From contig NZ_JACYFJ010000009.1 of the NCBI RefSeq assembly GCF_014855495.1, forward strand, positions 1 to 64,000: a DNA stretch of 64,000 nucleotides, given 5' to 3'. The notes under the pieces were generated by a model. The model searched no databases. It was not told the DNA's origin and saw only the letters and a list, made by a program, of their open reading frames with translations. The translations under genes were made by a program, and so were the position numbers. Shown here piece after piece: positions 26,800 through 36,446 of this stretch. This stretch comes from Euzebyella saccharophila. GTDB taxonomy: Bacteria > Bacteroidota > Bacteroidia > Flavobacteriales > Flavobacteriaceae. How positions within the stretch are numbered: position 1 is the first letter of the stretch; each line of letters starts with the position of its first letter.

Positions 26800-28372
26800 A
26801 TTCCTCATCTTCCTTTTTACCCCTTCCCAACATGGTATTGACCATACCATCCTGTACATTTATCCAGAGATAATTGAAAAAGGATTTGGTGGGGTCTCGC
26901 TGGGCTTCAATAGACCCATATCTAAATCCTTGTGCATCACTATTGGAACCGTCATTAACAAAAAGGTTTCCCAGAAATGTTAGAAACTTGTTTACTCCCA
27001 ATCTATCCTTTTTGAGCACTGCAAATTCAAAATCATCATATTTCATTTTAATATCGCCCGTGGAAGAATGGGCATCTCCGCTTATAGTGAAATAAAGCCT
27101 GTCAATAGTTCCCTTAGCCTTAGCTCTCAAACTGCTTTCCAAAAAACTGTTCAGTGTATTGGATTTAAAATTTTTGACTATTCCCGAAGCCAAAAAAGTA
27201 TCATTGTTTTTATTGACATCAAACTCCCAATTGAGCTCAATGGGTGCATGATCCATTAGCAAGGCCTTTGCGTTAATGCTAGTTTTCCCATCATTCTCTA
27301 CTTTATTGTTTACTTGGGCAATGGTAGCATTTAAGTTATTAAAACTTACCGTACCAGGAGGTACCCCTTCCTTAATCTTCTCTGAGTAGGTGAGATTTCC
27401 CTTTTCAATTTCTACTTTTGGCACATGCAGATATATGGGCAATTCCCTAAGCATTTGACTATATAGTTTCTTTTGGCTTACATCATCCTTTACCAACTTA
27501 TCCCTATATATTTCCGCTTTGGGTTTTATAATTTTTCCATTACCTGTAGCTACGGATAATGAATCTCCTATAAAAGAGACTTCAATAGAATCTAATGTGA
27601 TTTCAGGAATCTTTAGACTTACATAATCCCTTTCTACAGGAATAAAATCAGACAATTTTTGCCTATCATATTTTGAAGCCAATGTTAAATCCCCTACCCT
27701 AACATTTCCATCGTGAAACTTTAATTCCTTCACCGTTAATTTTTCATACTCACCTAAATCCACAAAAACTTCCTTTAAATCCAAATCATAGGGGCCATAG
27801 ATTACCGGTATTCTTTTTTTAATTTGTTCCGGGCTTGTTTGAATATGGTTAGCCATAAAATTAACTTTGGCTGCCCTAAATGTGACACTATCTTTTTTAT
27901 GTATAGAAATAGCACCTTCTGCCACTTTCAATTTTTCAACTTCAATGGTTTTTAAAAGACTTACCACCCCTTGTCGTTCCTCATTTGGTTGAGAATAATC
28001 TTTTGAAATATAATAATTGACCTCAGGTTCTTCCACGTCTAGTTGCGAAATCACAATTTTGTCCTTAAAAAAGAATGGGCCGTACTCTAAATCAACCAGG
28101 GATATAGAATTCAATTCAATTTTGGTGTGTAGATTTAAGGAGTCTCTATCCATAATCTCCATTTGAACATCAGTAACGGTAATACTTCCGTTTATAATAT
28201 TGGTTTGTATACCATCATATTCCAAATTAATATGGGCCGGAATTTTACGTTGAAGAAAATCAGCTACCCATTCTTCTGCTTTTACATGAACGTAACCTAA
28301 AGCCAAAAGAGTTAAAGAGACCAATCCGGTAAGTGCGTATATCGTTATTTTCTTAGTTTGAGAGCTAGACAT
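26798..28372 (-). CDS. AsmA/DUF748-like envelope protein
   Basis: I start at the ATG at 28372 (524 residues); ten further residues upstream are possible. One N-terminal membrane helix (about 8-30, ITIYALTGLVSLTLLALGYV) anchors a long periplasmic beta-rich region. The pattern of repeated strands such as ISLVDLEYGPFFFKDKIVIS, LDVEEPEVNYY and LTVKELKFHDGNVRVGDL resembles AsmA or DUF748 proteins, which are bridge-like lipid-transfer or envelope-integrity factors. The match is by style, not by a sharp motif. Confidence 0.65.
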   Translation of the reverse strand: MSSSQTKKITIYALTGLVSLTLLALGYVHVKAEEWVADFLQRKIPAHINLEYDGIQTNIINGSITVTDVQMEIMDRDSLNLHTKIELNSISLVDLEYGPFFFKDKIVISQLDVEEPEVNYYISKDYSQPNEERQGVVSLLKTIEVEKLKVAEGAISIHKKDSVTFRAAKVNFMANHIQTSPEQIKKRIPVIYGPYDLDLKEVFVDLGEYEKLTVKELKFHDGNVRVGDLTLASKYDRQKLSDFIPVERDYVSLKIPEITLDSIEVSFIGDSLSVATGNGKIIKPKAEIYRDKLVKDDVSQKKLYSQMLRELPIYLHVPKVEIEKGNLTYSEKIKEGVPPGTVSFNNLNATIAQVNNKVENDGKTSINAKALLMDHAPIELNWEFDVNKNNDTFLASGIVKNFKSNTLNSFLESSLRAKAKGTIDRLYFTISGDAHSSTGDIKMKYDDFEFAVLKKDRLGVNKFLTFLGNLFVNDGSNSDAQGFRYGSIEAQRDPTKSFFNYLWINVQDGMVNTMLGRGKKEDEE

Positions 28373-28550
28373 GTTCTTATTTAAATGGAATATATTTTCC
28401 ACTTATCAATTACTTCTTTTAAAAACGGAATTCAGAACTTTTTCCAATATTTAATTGACCTTAAAACTCAAATAATTTATAAGTCATCCAGATTTTTTAT
28501 ATTGATAAAATTGAAATGTCACCAACAACTAACACTTGCAAGCTCAACAT

Positions 28551-29156
28551 ATGCGCTTCATAAGCCTTTTAATAAATATGACCCTGATTTCACTTAGTGC
28601 CCAACACAAAGCTCCTGAGTCCATTAAAGAAGAGGCTATAATAGCCTTATCGCACTACCCTGAACTAACAGAAACTCCGGTCACTTTTAAGTTCAAAAAG
28701 AACATTAAAAAATCGACCATGAGGGCACAGCCCGCTTTTTGGAGTTTGTTCAGAGGAAGAAAGAAAAGAAAATATGTGGTATTGATAAGTGAACGCGTCA
28801 AAATTTCGGATAGTGTTTACCTTACCAAAGACATACCTAAAAATATAATGGTTGGCTGGTTAGGTCATGAGCTTGGGCACATTATGGATTATAAGAACAG
28901 AAGCAGTTTAAATCTTATATGGTTTGGAATCAAGTATACCTTATCGGGAGCTTACCTGAAGGAAGCCGAAAGAGCCGCGGATACGTATGCTGTTAGTCAT
29001 GGCATGGCAGAATATATTCTGGAAACAAAAAGCTTTATATTGGACAATGCTGAAATTGAAGAAAAATATAAAAACCGTATTAGAAAATACTACCTATCCC
29101 CTAAAGAAATTATGATGTTGGTGGAGGAAAAAGAAGAGGTAGAGAGTGATGATTAA
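28551..29156 (+). CDS. Small HExxH metalloprotease-like protein
   Basis: From the ATG at 28551 the protein has 201 residues, with a short signal peptide (MRFISLLINMTLISLSAQ). The zinc motif HELGH (in WLGHELGHIMDY) is followed about 25 residues later by EAERAAD, giving the third ligand of a gluzincin-like site. A basic stretch FRGRKKRKYV precedes it. It looks like a stripped-down M48-type peptidase with no membrane helices. The substrate is unknown. Confidence 0.7.
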   Translation: MRFISLLINMTLISLSAQHKAPESIKEEAIIALSHYPELTETPVTFKFKKNIKKSTMRAQPAFWSLFRGRKKRKYVVLISERVKISDSVYLTKDIPKNIMVGWLGHELGHIMDYKNRSSLNLIWFGIKYTLSGAYLKEAERAADTYAVSHGMAEYILETKSFILDNAEIEEKYKNRIRKYYLSPKEIMMLVEEKEEVESDD

Positions 29157-29364
29157 AATTCCCGCCTAAATTCATCTCTTCCTTTTAATAATATCTTACT
29201 ATTTAACTTCTTTTATTTATGTAAACCTAAAGATGGATATCAAAATTTAGGAACAATATACTACATTACGAAAACGTTATAGTTTGAAATAGCATAAGGT
29301 TAAAAAAAGTTCAATTCATTTCAAATAACGAAGTATTTTCTTACGTTTACTAAAGAAAAATAAA

Positions 29365-29372
29365 TATATTTG
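29365..29372 (+). promoter_or_regulatory. -7 promoter element TATATTTG
   Basis: This is an exact match to TAnnTTTG, 49 nt before the start of the 95-residue gene. The -33 region has TTA rather than TTG. Confidence 0.45.
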
Positions 29373-29421
29373 ATTCCTGCCAAGCAGTAAAATATATTAG
29401 ACATACTAACCCCATTTTCAA

Positions 29422-29709
29422 ATGATGTCTAGTTTTATGAGATTAAAAGACCAAATATTGGCCAAATTAAAAGAGTGCCAAAAAGATTATTACAGTAGAC
29501 AAAATGCCGTTGAAGCCTATCAGATTTTAACCAATAACCTTCCGGATATTGATTTTAATTCTGAAAAGACACTACAGACATTTGAGAGAAACCTAGATGA
29601 ATTGAAACGTTCTATGACCTTGGTAGATAAGGACCTTTTTGCAAAGACCTTCGCCAGTGCCTGTCTTAATATTTCTTTGGCGATAAGACTATCCAGTACC
29701 AAATATTAG
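29422..29709 (+). CDS. Hypothetical helical protein
   Basis: The 95-residue protein is predicted mostly helical (MRLKDQILAKLKECQKDYY, ...TFERNLDELKRSMTLVDKDL). It has no signal, membrane helix or known domain. An exact -7 box upstream supports it as a real gene. It converges with the GH3-family gene (10-bp gap). Confidence 0.55.
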   Translation: MMSSFMRLKDQILAKLKECQKDYYSRQNAVEAYQILTNNLPDIDFNSEKTLQTFERNLDELKRSMTLVDKDLFAKTFASACLNISLAIRLSSTKY

Positions 29710-29719
29710 TTAAAGGACC

Positions 29720-31243
29720 CTAGGACTGTTGTTGAATGAACTCTTCCCATTCTGCAAACTTGTCTTCGCCCATAACGCGTTCCATTTTCACTTGCCCACC
29801 TTTCTTTTTATTCCTTCCGTTCCAGTCGTAAAACATTTCAGGGGTAACGGTGGTAACTTTTACTCCTTCCAAAGCTTTGGAACGTGCAACTTTGTAATTT
29901 TTGTTGGCACTTTTCAAGTAATTGTCCATGGAAGTCGCTAACTTTTCATTATCCACATGGTCCTCAGTTCCTAAATACCAACAATGATAAAACTCGTCTT
30001 CTATTCTATTGGCACAAAGCGTATATTCGGGTATTTTCATTGAAAATTCATCTTCCAAAAATTGAACGGCATCATCTAGCTTATTTACCGATAACTGAGA
30101 ACCTACGGTATTAAGAAAGAATTTAGTGCGGCCGGTAATTTTTATTTCAGCACGCTCTACATCCGTAAATTCTATGGTATCTCCAATAATATATCTCCAT
30201 GCACCGGAAACCGTGGAAATGATCAGTACATAATCCGTTCCTTTCTCCACTTGGTCCAGCGTAATACTTGGGGCATCCTTTACCAGAGACCCATCTTGGT
30301 TGATGTATTCTGGTTGAAATGGTACAAACTCGAAATAAATACCTCCATCCGTTACCAATTGCATGGCATCTGTTTCCGGCCTTGCCTGAAAAGCCACAAA
30401 CCCCTCGGAAGCCAAATATGTGTCAATGACTGTTATTGGCTTTCCCAATAAAGCATTAAAACTCTTTTTATAGGGTCCAAAAGCTACACCACCAGAGGTG
30501 TAAACCTGTAGATTAGGCCATATTTCGTGAATGTTATTTAAGCCGTGGTAATCAATAACCTTTTGTAACATAAGCTCCATCCAAGAAGGTATACCACTTA
30601 GGGCTCCAATATCCCAATCTGCGGCTTGTTCGGCAATCTTTTGAACCCTTTGGTCCCAATCATCAATTTCTGCAATTTCTTCGCCCGGCTTGTAGTATCC
30701 TCTAAACCAATTTGGAATGTTACTGGCACTAATTCCACTTATTTCTCCCTCTTTATGACCATCAACTTGCTGCAAATCTGTGGAGCTGCCCAACATGAGA
30801 ATTCCTTTTTCAAAAAAATCTGCGGGCAGGTCAAAGTTGCTTAAAGCATATACCTGCTGAATTCCTGCCTCTCTAATAGCAGCAATCATTTCATCCGTAA
30901 CCGGAATGCGCTTACTAGTCTTACCTGTTGTTCCTGAACTAAGGGCAAAATAATCAGGCTCTCCAGGCCAAGTGACATCCTTTCTACCTTCGTGTAAAAG
31001 ATGCCACCATTCATCGTTCATTTTATTATAGTCATGGAAAGGCACCGTTTGGGAAAATCCCACCTCTGGCCGTTTGGCCTTGAGCATTTCCTCAAAACGA
31101 TAGTTTTTACCAAAAGCCGTATCCTTTGCTTTGGTAAGAAGTTTTTTCAGTACTTCTTGCTGTTCTTCTACCGGATTCTTCTCTCCTGATAACTTATCGC
31201 GAACGTCTATAAATCCTTTAATGATATTACCTATTATGGGCAT
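29720..31243 (-). CDS. GH3 auxin-responsive-type acyl-adenylating protein
   Basis: The first ATG (31243) gives 507 residues; a TTG frame extends upstream to 31294. The protein belongs to the GH3/JAR1 family of ANL-fold adenylate-forming enzymes, shown by the ATP loop SSGTTGKTSKRIPVT, YTSGGVAFGPY, and the IIGDTIEFTDVERAEIKITG hinge region. Plant members join amino acids to acyl acids; bacterial members are little studied. It lies 88 bp downstream of two sulfatase genes on the same strand and may be co-transcribed. Confidence 0.88.
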   Translation of the reverse strand: MPIIGNIIKGFIDVRDKLSGEKNPVEEQQEVLKKLLTKAKDTAFGKNYRFEEMLKAKRPEVGFSQTVPFHDYNKMNDEWWHLLHEGRKDVTWPGEPDYFALSSGTTGKTSKRIPVTDEMIAAIREAGIQQVYALSNFDLPADFFEKGILMLGSSTDLQQVDGHKEGEISGISASNIPNWFRGYYKPGEEIAEIDDWDQRVQKIAEQAADWDIGALSGIPSWMELMLQKVIDYHGLNNIHEIWPNLQVYTSGGVAFGPYKKSFNALLGKPITVIDTYLASEGFVAFQARPETDAMQLVTDGGIYFEFVPFQPEYINQDGSLVKDAPSITLDQVEKGTDYVLIISTVSGAWRYIIGDTIEFTDVERAEIKITGRTKFFLNTVGSQLSVNKLDDAVQFLEDEFSMKIPEYTLCANRIEDEFYHCWYLGTEDHVDNEKLATSMDNYLKSANKNYKVARSKALEGVKVTTVTPEMFYDWNGRNKKKGGQVKMERVMGEDKFAEWEEFIQQQS

Positions 31244-31331
31244 GGCTGTTTTTTGATAAAAGTAAAACAGAAGCCATTGTCTTAGGTGCTTCAAAAAAAA
31301 GGAGTTTAGCTCATTATAATTATTCTGTACT

Positions 31332-32885
31332 TTAGGGCTGTACTTCTGTGAACAGTTCTGCTGGATAGGGAACTTGTTTGCCGCTTATCTTGTAGGTGGG
31401 CATCTGAGCGTCTACGTCCTTAAGGTGTTCCGTAAGATCCTTCGCCAATTCTGCCGCCTTATCGCTCTCCTTTTCAATAAGATTATTGGTTTCACCAATA
31501 TCTTCCTTAAGATTAAAAAGCTCCATTTGTTGGTCTAAATGATAGTAAATGAGCTTCCAATCTCCTTTTCTTATGGTACTGGCCGCTCCAATTCCGGGAC
31601 CTGAAGGCCCCCATTCATTAGGGTAATGCCAATGCAAGGACCTTAACCCATCATATTCCTTTTCGCCCTTCAAAACTGGCACAAAACTTTGTCCGTCTAC
31701 CTTTTGTACGGTATTTAAACTATCAACGCCTGCCATTTCCAATATGGTGGGATAAAAATCTTCAATAATTACCTGATATCCGGATTGCGTCCCAGGTTCA
31801 ATTTTATCTGGCCACTTGGCCAACATGGGTTCTCTAATTCCACCTTCCCTCATAGATCCTTTTCCGCTTGAAAGTGGCAAGTTATGGGTATGCGGGTCTC
31901 CACCACCTCGGGCGTGGGCACTGAGGCCTCCATTATCAGACATAAATAGAACCACCGTATTATCGGCCACTTTCTTGTCCTCTAAATATTGCATGATATC
32001 ACCAAGGCTTTTGTCCATGCCCTCCACCAAAGAGGCGTACTTGGCTTCCGTAGAATCCAATCCCTTTTCCAAATATTTTTGGAAAAACCGCTTATCTGCC
32101 ATGATTGGCGTATGAACCGCATAGTGGGACATGTACAGAAAGAAGGGTTGTTGGGAAGTTACGGCGGTGTCCAATGCACTAAGCGCCTCTTGAGTTAGGG
32201 CCTCGGTTAAAAAAATATCCTTGCCATGATATTTTTCCAATCCCGGTACGGCCCACACTTCCTTGCCCTTTTTTCCATTTCCAAAATTCTCTTCCCCTAA
32301 ATAGCTTTCCGGTGCCCCAGCTGCATGCCCTGCAATATTTACTTGAAAGCCCAAGTTCATGGGATTTTCCCCCGGCGTTCCAATAGCGCCCAAATGGGCC
32401 TTGCCTGCATGTACCGTATAATAACCTATATCACTAAGTGCTTGGGCCAAGGGCATGGCATGAACACTTTTAGGATTTCCGTCAACTGGACTTAGGCCAT
32501 TTACGTTCCATTCGGGAAATTGTAGGGAATCGTGGTTCTTCTCCATTGGTTGTAGCGAATCTTTGCGCAGCGTCCAATTCGTAACCCTATGGCGAGCAGC
32601 ATTCATTCCCGTCATTAAGCTCACCCTACTTGGGGAGCAGACCGGTGTGGCATATGCCTGGGTAAACTTCATTCCCTGAGCAGCCAATTTTTCCATGTAT
32701 GGGGTATGGAATTTTTTATTTTGGGTAGTCTGCTCTGTGTGAAAAGGAACAGATGTATCCTGCCAACCCATATCATCCACCAAAAAAACAACAATGTTAG
32801 GAGGTAGTTCTTCTACCTCATCGGATTCACAACCAACAAAGAACAAACAACTTATCAAATAAAAAATATTAATGCTTCTTTTCAT
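31332..32885 (-). CDS. Sulfatase lipoprotein 1 (type I, formylglycine)
   Basis: The 517-residue lipoprotein has a signal ending LFFVGC (Cys19) and an acidic mature N-terminus (ESDEVEEL). The sulfatase signature CSPSR (Cys83, to be converted to formylglycine) and the metal site VVFLVDDMGWQD are visible, along with GKAHLG and a C-terminal sulfatase tail. It would remove sulfate esters from polysaccharide outside the cytoplasm. It follows the second sulfatase with a 3-bp gap. The substrate cannot be read from sequence, but sulfated algal glycans are the likely class. Confidence 0.93.
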   Translation of the reverse strand: MKRSINIFYLISCLFFVGCESDEVEELPPNIVVFLVDDMGWQDTSVPFHTEQTTQNKKFHTPYMEKLAAQGMKFTQAYATPVCSPSRVSLMTGMNAARHRVTNWTLRKDSLQPMEKNHDSLQFPEWNVNGLSPVDGNPKSVHAMPLAQALSDIGYYTVHAGKAHLGAIGTPGENPMNLGFQVNIAGHAAGAPESYLGEENFGNGKKGKEVWAVPGLEKYHGKDIFLTEALTQEALSALDTAVTSQQPFFLYMSHYAVHTPIMADKRFFQKYLEKGLDSTEAKYASLVEGMDKSLGDIMQYLEDKKVADNTVVLFMSDNGGLSAHARGGGDPHTHNLPLSSGKGSMREGGIREPMLAKWPDKIEPGTQSGYQVIIEDFYPTILEMAGVDSLNTVQKVDGQSFVPVLKGEKEYDGLRSLHWHYPNEWGPSGPGIGAASTIRKGDWKLIYYHLDQQMELFNLKEDIGETNNLIEKESDKAAELAKDLTEHLKDVDAQMPTYKISGKQVPYPAELFTEVQP

Positions 32886-32888
32886 TTT

Positions 32889-34463
32889 CTATTTATTGAA
32901 AACAGTTTCTAGCTGATGCCATTGTTTACCCGCTAAATTTAGCGGGCTATTTTTTTGTTTAGGGCCCGGAGTGCTCCTACCATTATCGATAAAGCTTACC
33001 AGCAAATCTTTAAGTTCATTGACTTTCTGCGGATATTCTTCAAAAATGTTATGCTTTTCAGAAGGATCTTTGGATAAATCGTATAATTGCTCTTTGGGCA
33101 TTCCCTCAATTTCTTTTGAGCCGGGCCTTGGACTGCTCCATCCACCGGAACCTGGGCATAGTATTAGTTTAAAGTCCCCTTTCCTTATAGCGAAGCTCCC
33201 ATTTATAGAGTGGTGTACCGTAGCCTCACGAGCAAACTCCTTATTTCCCGTAAAAATGGGAAGCATGGAAAAACTATCTTCCGCTTCATTCGCATTTAAA
33301 TCTAGTCCGGCAATTTCGGCACAAGTGGCCATAAAATCCGTGGTACAGATAATTTCATTAGAAATACTACCGGGTTTTATCTTATCGGGCCATTGAACAA
33401 CAAATGGAACGCGATGGCCACCCTCGTAAATATCAGCTTTGTGCCCCCGGTACGGTCCACTAGGATGATGCCCTTTTTCTGCCAGCAACTCAAAATTTGC
33501 TTGCGGAGAACATCCATTATCACTGGTAAAAACAATCATGGTATTATCGGTCAATCCCTCCTTCTTCAGAACCTCCAATAATTGCCCCATGTAATCATCT
33601 ACCTGCATTACAAAATCTGCATAAGGATTCAAATCACTTTTACCCAACCACTCTTGGGTGGGTAAAATTGGTGTATGTGGTGAAGGCAATGCCAAGTAAA
33701 GAAAGAAAGGTTTATTCTCCTTGCCCCTTTCTTTTACGTACTCCATTGATTTTCTAAAAAAGTGTGGAGTTACATCTTCATGGACAAAATCTGCCGCAGT
33801 AGGGCCCTCGCGCCACCAGGTATATTTTCCCTTATCAACGGTAACTGTATCCACTTTGGCAGTGGCCATTCCATTTTCAACATAGACATAAGGCGCCATA
33901 TCCAAGGAACCTGAATGACCGTAGGAATAATCAAAACCCAGCTCTTTTGGTCCATTGCTTATCGGTTTTGTAAAATCCAAGTTCTCGAAATCCCAGGCAT
34001 TCCAACCTTCTCCGGTAGTATCACTAGCTGTCTTTTGGGCCCAATCCCAACCTAAATGCCATTTTCCAATAAAAGCAGTATGGTATTCGGCCTTTTTAAG
34101 CAAGGAGGCTACCGTACTTCTATCATTGGGTATCAACGCTCTGGATTTTCCAGTGAGAACCCCACTTTTTAAAGGACTTCGCCAGTTGTATCTACCCGTT
34201 AAGATTCCATATCTTGTTGGGGTACATACGGCTGAGGAAGTATGCGCATCCGTAAATTTTATTCCGGATGCAGCCATTTCATCAATATTAGGGGTGGCAA
34301 TTTTACCTGCTGGATTGAATGTTTTAATATCACCATACCCCAAATCATCTGCCAACACATATATAATGTTGGGCAACGGCTTTTTCTTTGGAATGGGTGA
34401 TTTTTCTTTCTTACAATTGAATAACAATAAGGCAAGAACGAGTAAAATAGGTAGTTTGGTCAT
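32889..34463 (-). CDS. Sulfatase lipoprotein 2 (type I, arylsulfatase-like)
   Basis: The 524-residue lipoprotein has a signal ending LLLFNC (Cys17). The signature CTPTR (Cys80) is followed by YGILTGRYNWRS, and metal ligands are in IYVLADDLGYGD. Motifs GKWHLGWD, PFFLYLALPSPHTPILP and DNGCSP place it near GalNAc/arylsulfatase A-like subfamilies. It heads the two-sulfatase operon. The formylglycine-generating enzyme is not in this window. Confidence 0.93.
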   Translation of the reverse strand: MTKLPILLVLALLLFNCKKEKSPIPKKKPLPNIIYVLADDLGYGDIKTFNPAGKIATPNIDEMAASGIKFTDAHTSSAVCTPTRYGILTGRYNWRSPLKSGVLTGKSRALIPNDRSTVASLLKKAEYHTAFIGKWHLGWDWAQKTASDTTGEGWNAWDFENLDFTKPISNGPKELGFDYSYGHSGSLDMAPYVYVENGMATAKVDTVTVDKGKYTWWREGPTAADFVHEDVTPHFFRKSMEYVKERGKENKPFFLYLALPSPHTPILPTQEWLGKSDLNPYADFVMQVDDYMGQLLEVLKKEGLTDNTMIVFTSDNGCSPQANFELLAEKGHHPSGPYRGHKADIYEGGHRVPFVVQWPDKIKPGSISNEIICTTDFMATCAEIAGLDLNANEAEDSFSMLPIFTGNKEFAREATVHHSINGSFAIRKGDFKLILCPGSGGWSSPRPGSKEIEGMPKEQLYDLSKDPSEKHNIFEEYPQKVNELKDLLVSFIDNGRSTPGPKQKNSPLNLAGKQWHQLETVFNK

Positions 34464-34532
34464 GTTCTTTTGGTTAAAATAGCTTGGTGCCTAAAAATAA
34501 GCAATCAACCTTATACTACCTTGTACAATTTG

Positions 34533-34540
34533 TATTTTTG
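34533..34540 (+). promoter_or_regulatory. -7 promoter element TATTTTTG
   Basis: An exact TAnnTTTG match, 51 nt before the TTG start of the exonuclease fusion, in the divergent spacer with the sulfatase operon. Confidence 0.4.
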
Positions 34541-34591
34541 CAATAGGATTACTTCCCTTCAATTTTTAAATAAAAAACAGGCTCCTAATAA

Positions 34592-35986
34592 TTGTACTGC
34601 ATTGTAGACATAGAAACCACGGGCAATAGCATAAAAGGCAATAAGATTACCGAAATATCCATATTTAAATATGACGGATATGAAATTGTAGACGAATTTA
34701 CCACATTGGTCAATCCCCATTGTGAAATACCCTATTTTATTACCCGGCTTACAGGAATTGACAATGATATGCTCCGCGATGCTCCTACCATTGAGGAAAT
34801 TGCGCAAAGTATATTGGACATTACCAAAGACACCATCTTTGTTGCCCACAGTGTAAATTTTGATTACAATATTATTAAAAACGAACTGAAGGAAATTGGA
34901 TTTGAGTTTACCCGAAAAAAACTTTGTACGGTTAGACTTTCCAGAAAGCTTATTCCGGGTTATCACTCCTATAGTTTGGGCAAATTATGCTCTTCTTTGA
35001 ACATTCCTTTAACAGATAGGCACCGCGCACGTGGTGATGCACATGCCACTACTCTATTATTTCAAAAACTATTAAGGTCCCCCAACGCAAATCAGGTTTT
35101 TAAATCCTTTCTAAATGCCCGTTCACAGGAAGCAACGCTTCCTTCTGCATTACCTAAAGAGGTATTTGAAAGAATACCTTCGAAACCAGGGGTTTATTAT
35201 TTTAAGGATGGAAAGGGAAAGATAATTTATGTAGGTAAGGCCATTAATCTTAAAAAAAGGGTGCTCGGTCATTTCTATGATAAATCTGCCAAGGAAGTAC
35301 AGCTTTGCAAAGATACGGCAGACATTGATTTTGAATTATCTGGAAGTGAATTGTTGGCACTCCTCATGGAATCGTCGGCCATAAAAAGTCTATATCCCAT
35401 CTACAACCGGGCGCAAAAAAGAAAAATTCAGCCCTATGGTATCTTTTCCTATGAAGACCGAAACGGCATCAAACACTTAGCATTTAACAAGCTTAAATCT
35501 GCTCCGAATGCCATTTATACCCTCTATAGCCCAACGGCATGCCGCCTCTTTATAGAAGAAATCTGTAAAGAATTTAGACTTTGTCCTAAATATTGCCATC
35601 TTCAAGAAAATGTTCCTACCTGCTCCCATTATAGACTTAATAATTGCGATGGTATTTGTTCCGGTACTGAAAGTGTGGAAAATTATAATCAAAAGGTAAT
35701 GGCAGCCATGGAGCACATTAACTCCCAGCGGGCAAATTTTATTATAAAGGAAAAAGGCAGGGATGCTAATGAGGAAGCCCTTATAGTTGTTAGGAACAAC
35801 GCCTATGCCGGTTATGGTTTTATTGATAAGGAAATGGTCATCAACTCTTTTGAAGACCTGGAGGCTTACGTAGAATTACAGCCAAATACGTTGGAAACAG
35901 AGCGTATTATTAGATCTTACATCATGAAGCAACAAGGTACAATTATTCCCATGGAATTGTTACTCGCTGATTCTGTCCAGAAATAA
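34592..35986 (+). CDS. DEDDh 3'-5' exonuclease fused to GIY-YIG endonuclease
   Basis: This is a 464-residue fusion. Residues 1-165 are an epsilon-type exonuclease: DIETTG (6-11) with the other acids in HSVNFDYNI and the final HRARGDAHAT. Residues about 195-275 are a GIY-YIG domain (GVYYFKDGKGKIIYVGKAINLKKRV). The rest resembles the UvrC/Cho region with a Cys cluster (CPKYCHLQENVPTC). It should trim and incise damaged DNA in a UvrABC-independent or backup pathway. The start is TTG at 34592; a later start would delete the catalytic DIETTG motif. Confidence 0.9.
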   Translation: MYCIVDIETTGNSIKGNKITEISIFKYDGYEIVDEFTTLVNPHCEIPYFITRLTGIDNDMLRDAPTIEEIAQSILDITKDTIFVAHSVNFDYNIIKNELKEIGFEFTRKKLCTVRLSRKLIPGYHSYSLGKLCSSLNIPLTDRHRARGDAHATTLLFQKLLRSPNANQVFKSFLNARSQEATLPSALPKEVFERIPSKPGVYYFKDGKGKIIYVGKAINLKKRVLGHFYDKSAKEVQLCKDTADIDFELSGSELLALLMESSAIKSLYPIYNRAQKRKIQPYGIFSYEDRNGIKHLAFNKLKSAPNAIYTLYSPTACRLFIEEICKEFRLCPKYCHLQENVPTCSHYRLNNCDGICSGTESVENYNQKVMAAMEHINSQRANFIIKEKGRDANEEALIVVRNNAYAGYGFIDKEMVINSFEDLEAYVELQPNTLETERIIRSYIMKQQGTIIPMELLLADSVQK

Positions 35987-35990
35987 TCAA

Positions 35991-36101
35991 TTAAAGACTT
36001 TCATCTTTTTTGTTCATTTTCCTGTACATTCTAACAACGAGGAACATCCAGACCATAAAGATGACCAATACCAAAACGGAGTATAGTACGTAGTAGTCCA
36101 T
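35991..36101 (-). CDS. 36-residue single-TM protein
   Basis: The frame begins ATG at 36101 and ends TAA. It encodes MDYYVLYSVLVLVIFMVWMF followed by LVVRMYRKMNKKDESL: one membrane helix then a basic tail. A good Shine-Dalgarno-like AAAGGGAAG lies just upstream, unusual for this genome and supporting translation. The size and layout resemble small respiratory-complex or regulatory subunits (such as CcoQ-like proteins), but no family match can be claimed. It converges with the exonuclease gene. Confidence 0.6.
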   Translation of the reverse strand: MDYYVLYSVLVLVIFMVWMFLVVRMYRKMNKKDESL

Positions 36102-36446
36102 TGCTTCCCTTTCATTAACAATCGTAGAAATTTAATCTTAGGCCTTTTTTTCTTACTCAGAAGGTTCCCGTATACTTAAAAGGCTAGCCCCTTTTTGCCA
36201 AACCACTGATAAACCTGTGAATATTTTCCTACTTAAATTACACAATAAATCCTTAAAAACTTAACTTTTAGTTGGGTTTTCATTAACATTTACGAAATTC
36301 TTAATAAAGAGGATGTTTGTATTCTCCATTCACACCAAAAATTGACTTAAATCAGATTTTTTTCAATTGAAAACAATTAGATATGAGATGGTTATAACAA
36401 AAAAAGCCGTGGCAATTGCCACGGCTTCGTTATTTAAGTATATATT
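36102..36446. other. Intergenic region
   Basis: AT-rich stretch of about 345 bp upstream of the small membrane protein. It holds the terminator of the sulfur gene at 36398-36427 and no other gene I can support. Confidence 0.45.
36398..36427 (-). terminator. Terminator of the persulfide dioxygenase gene
   Basis: A 10-bp perfect stem AAGCCGTGGC/GCCACGGCTT has an AATT loop; the minus-strand RNA ends in seven Ts. Confidence 0.9.

Noticed and set aside
28385-28597. Forward frame between the AsmA-like and peptidase genes
   Set aside because: Composition is AT-driven, without a plausible start context, and it overlaps the peptidase signal peptide.
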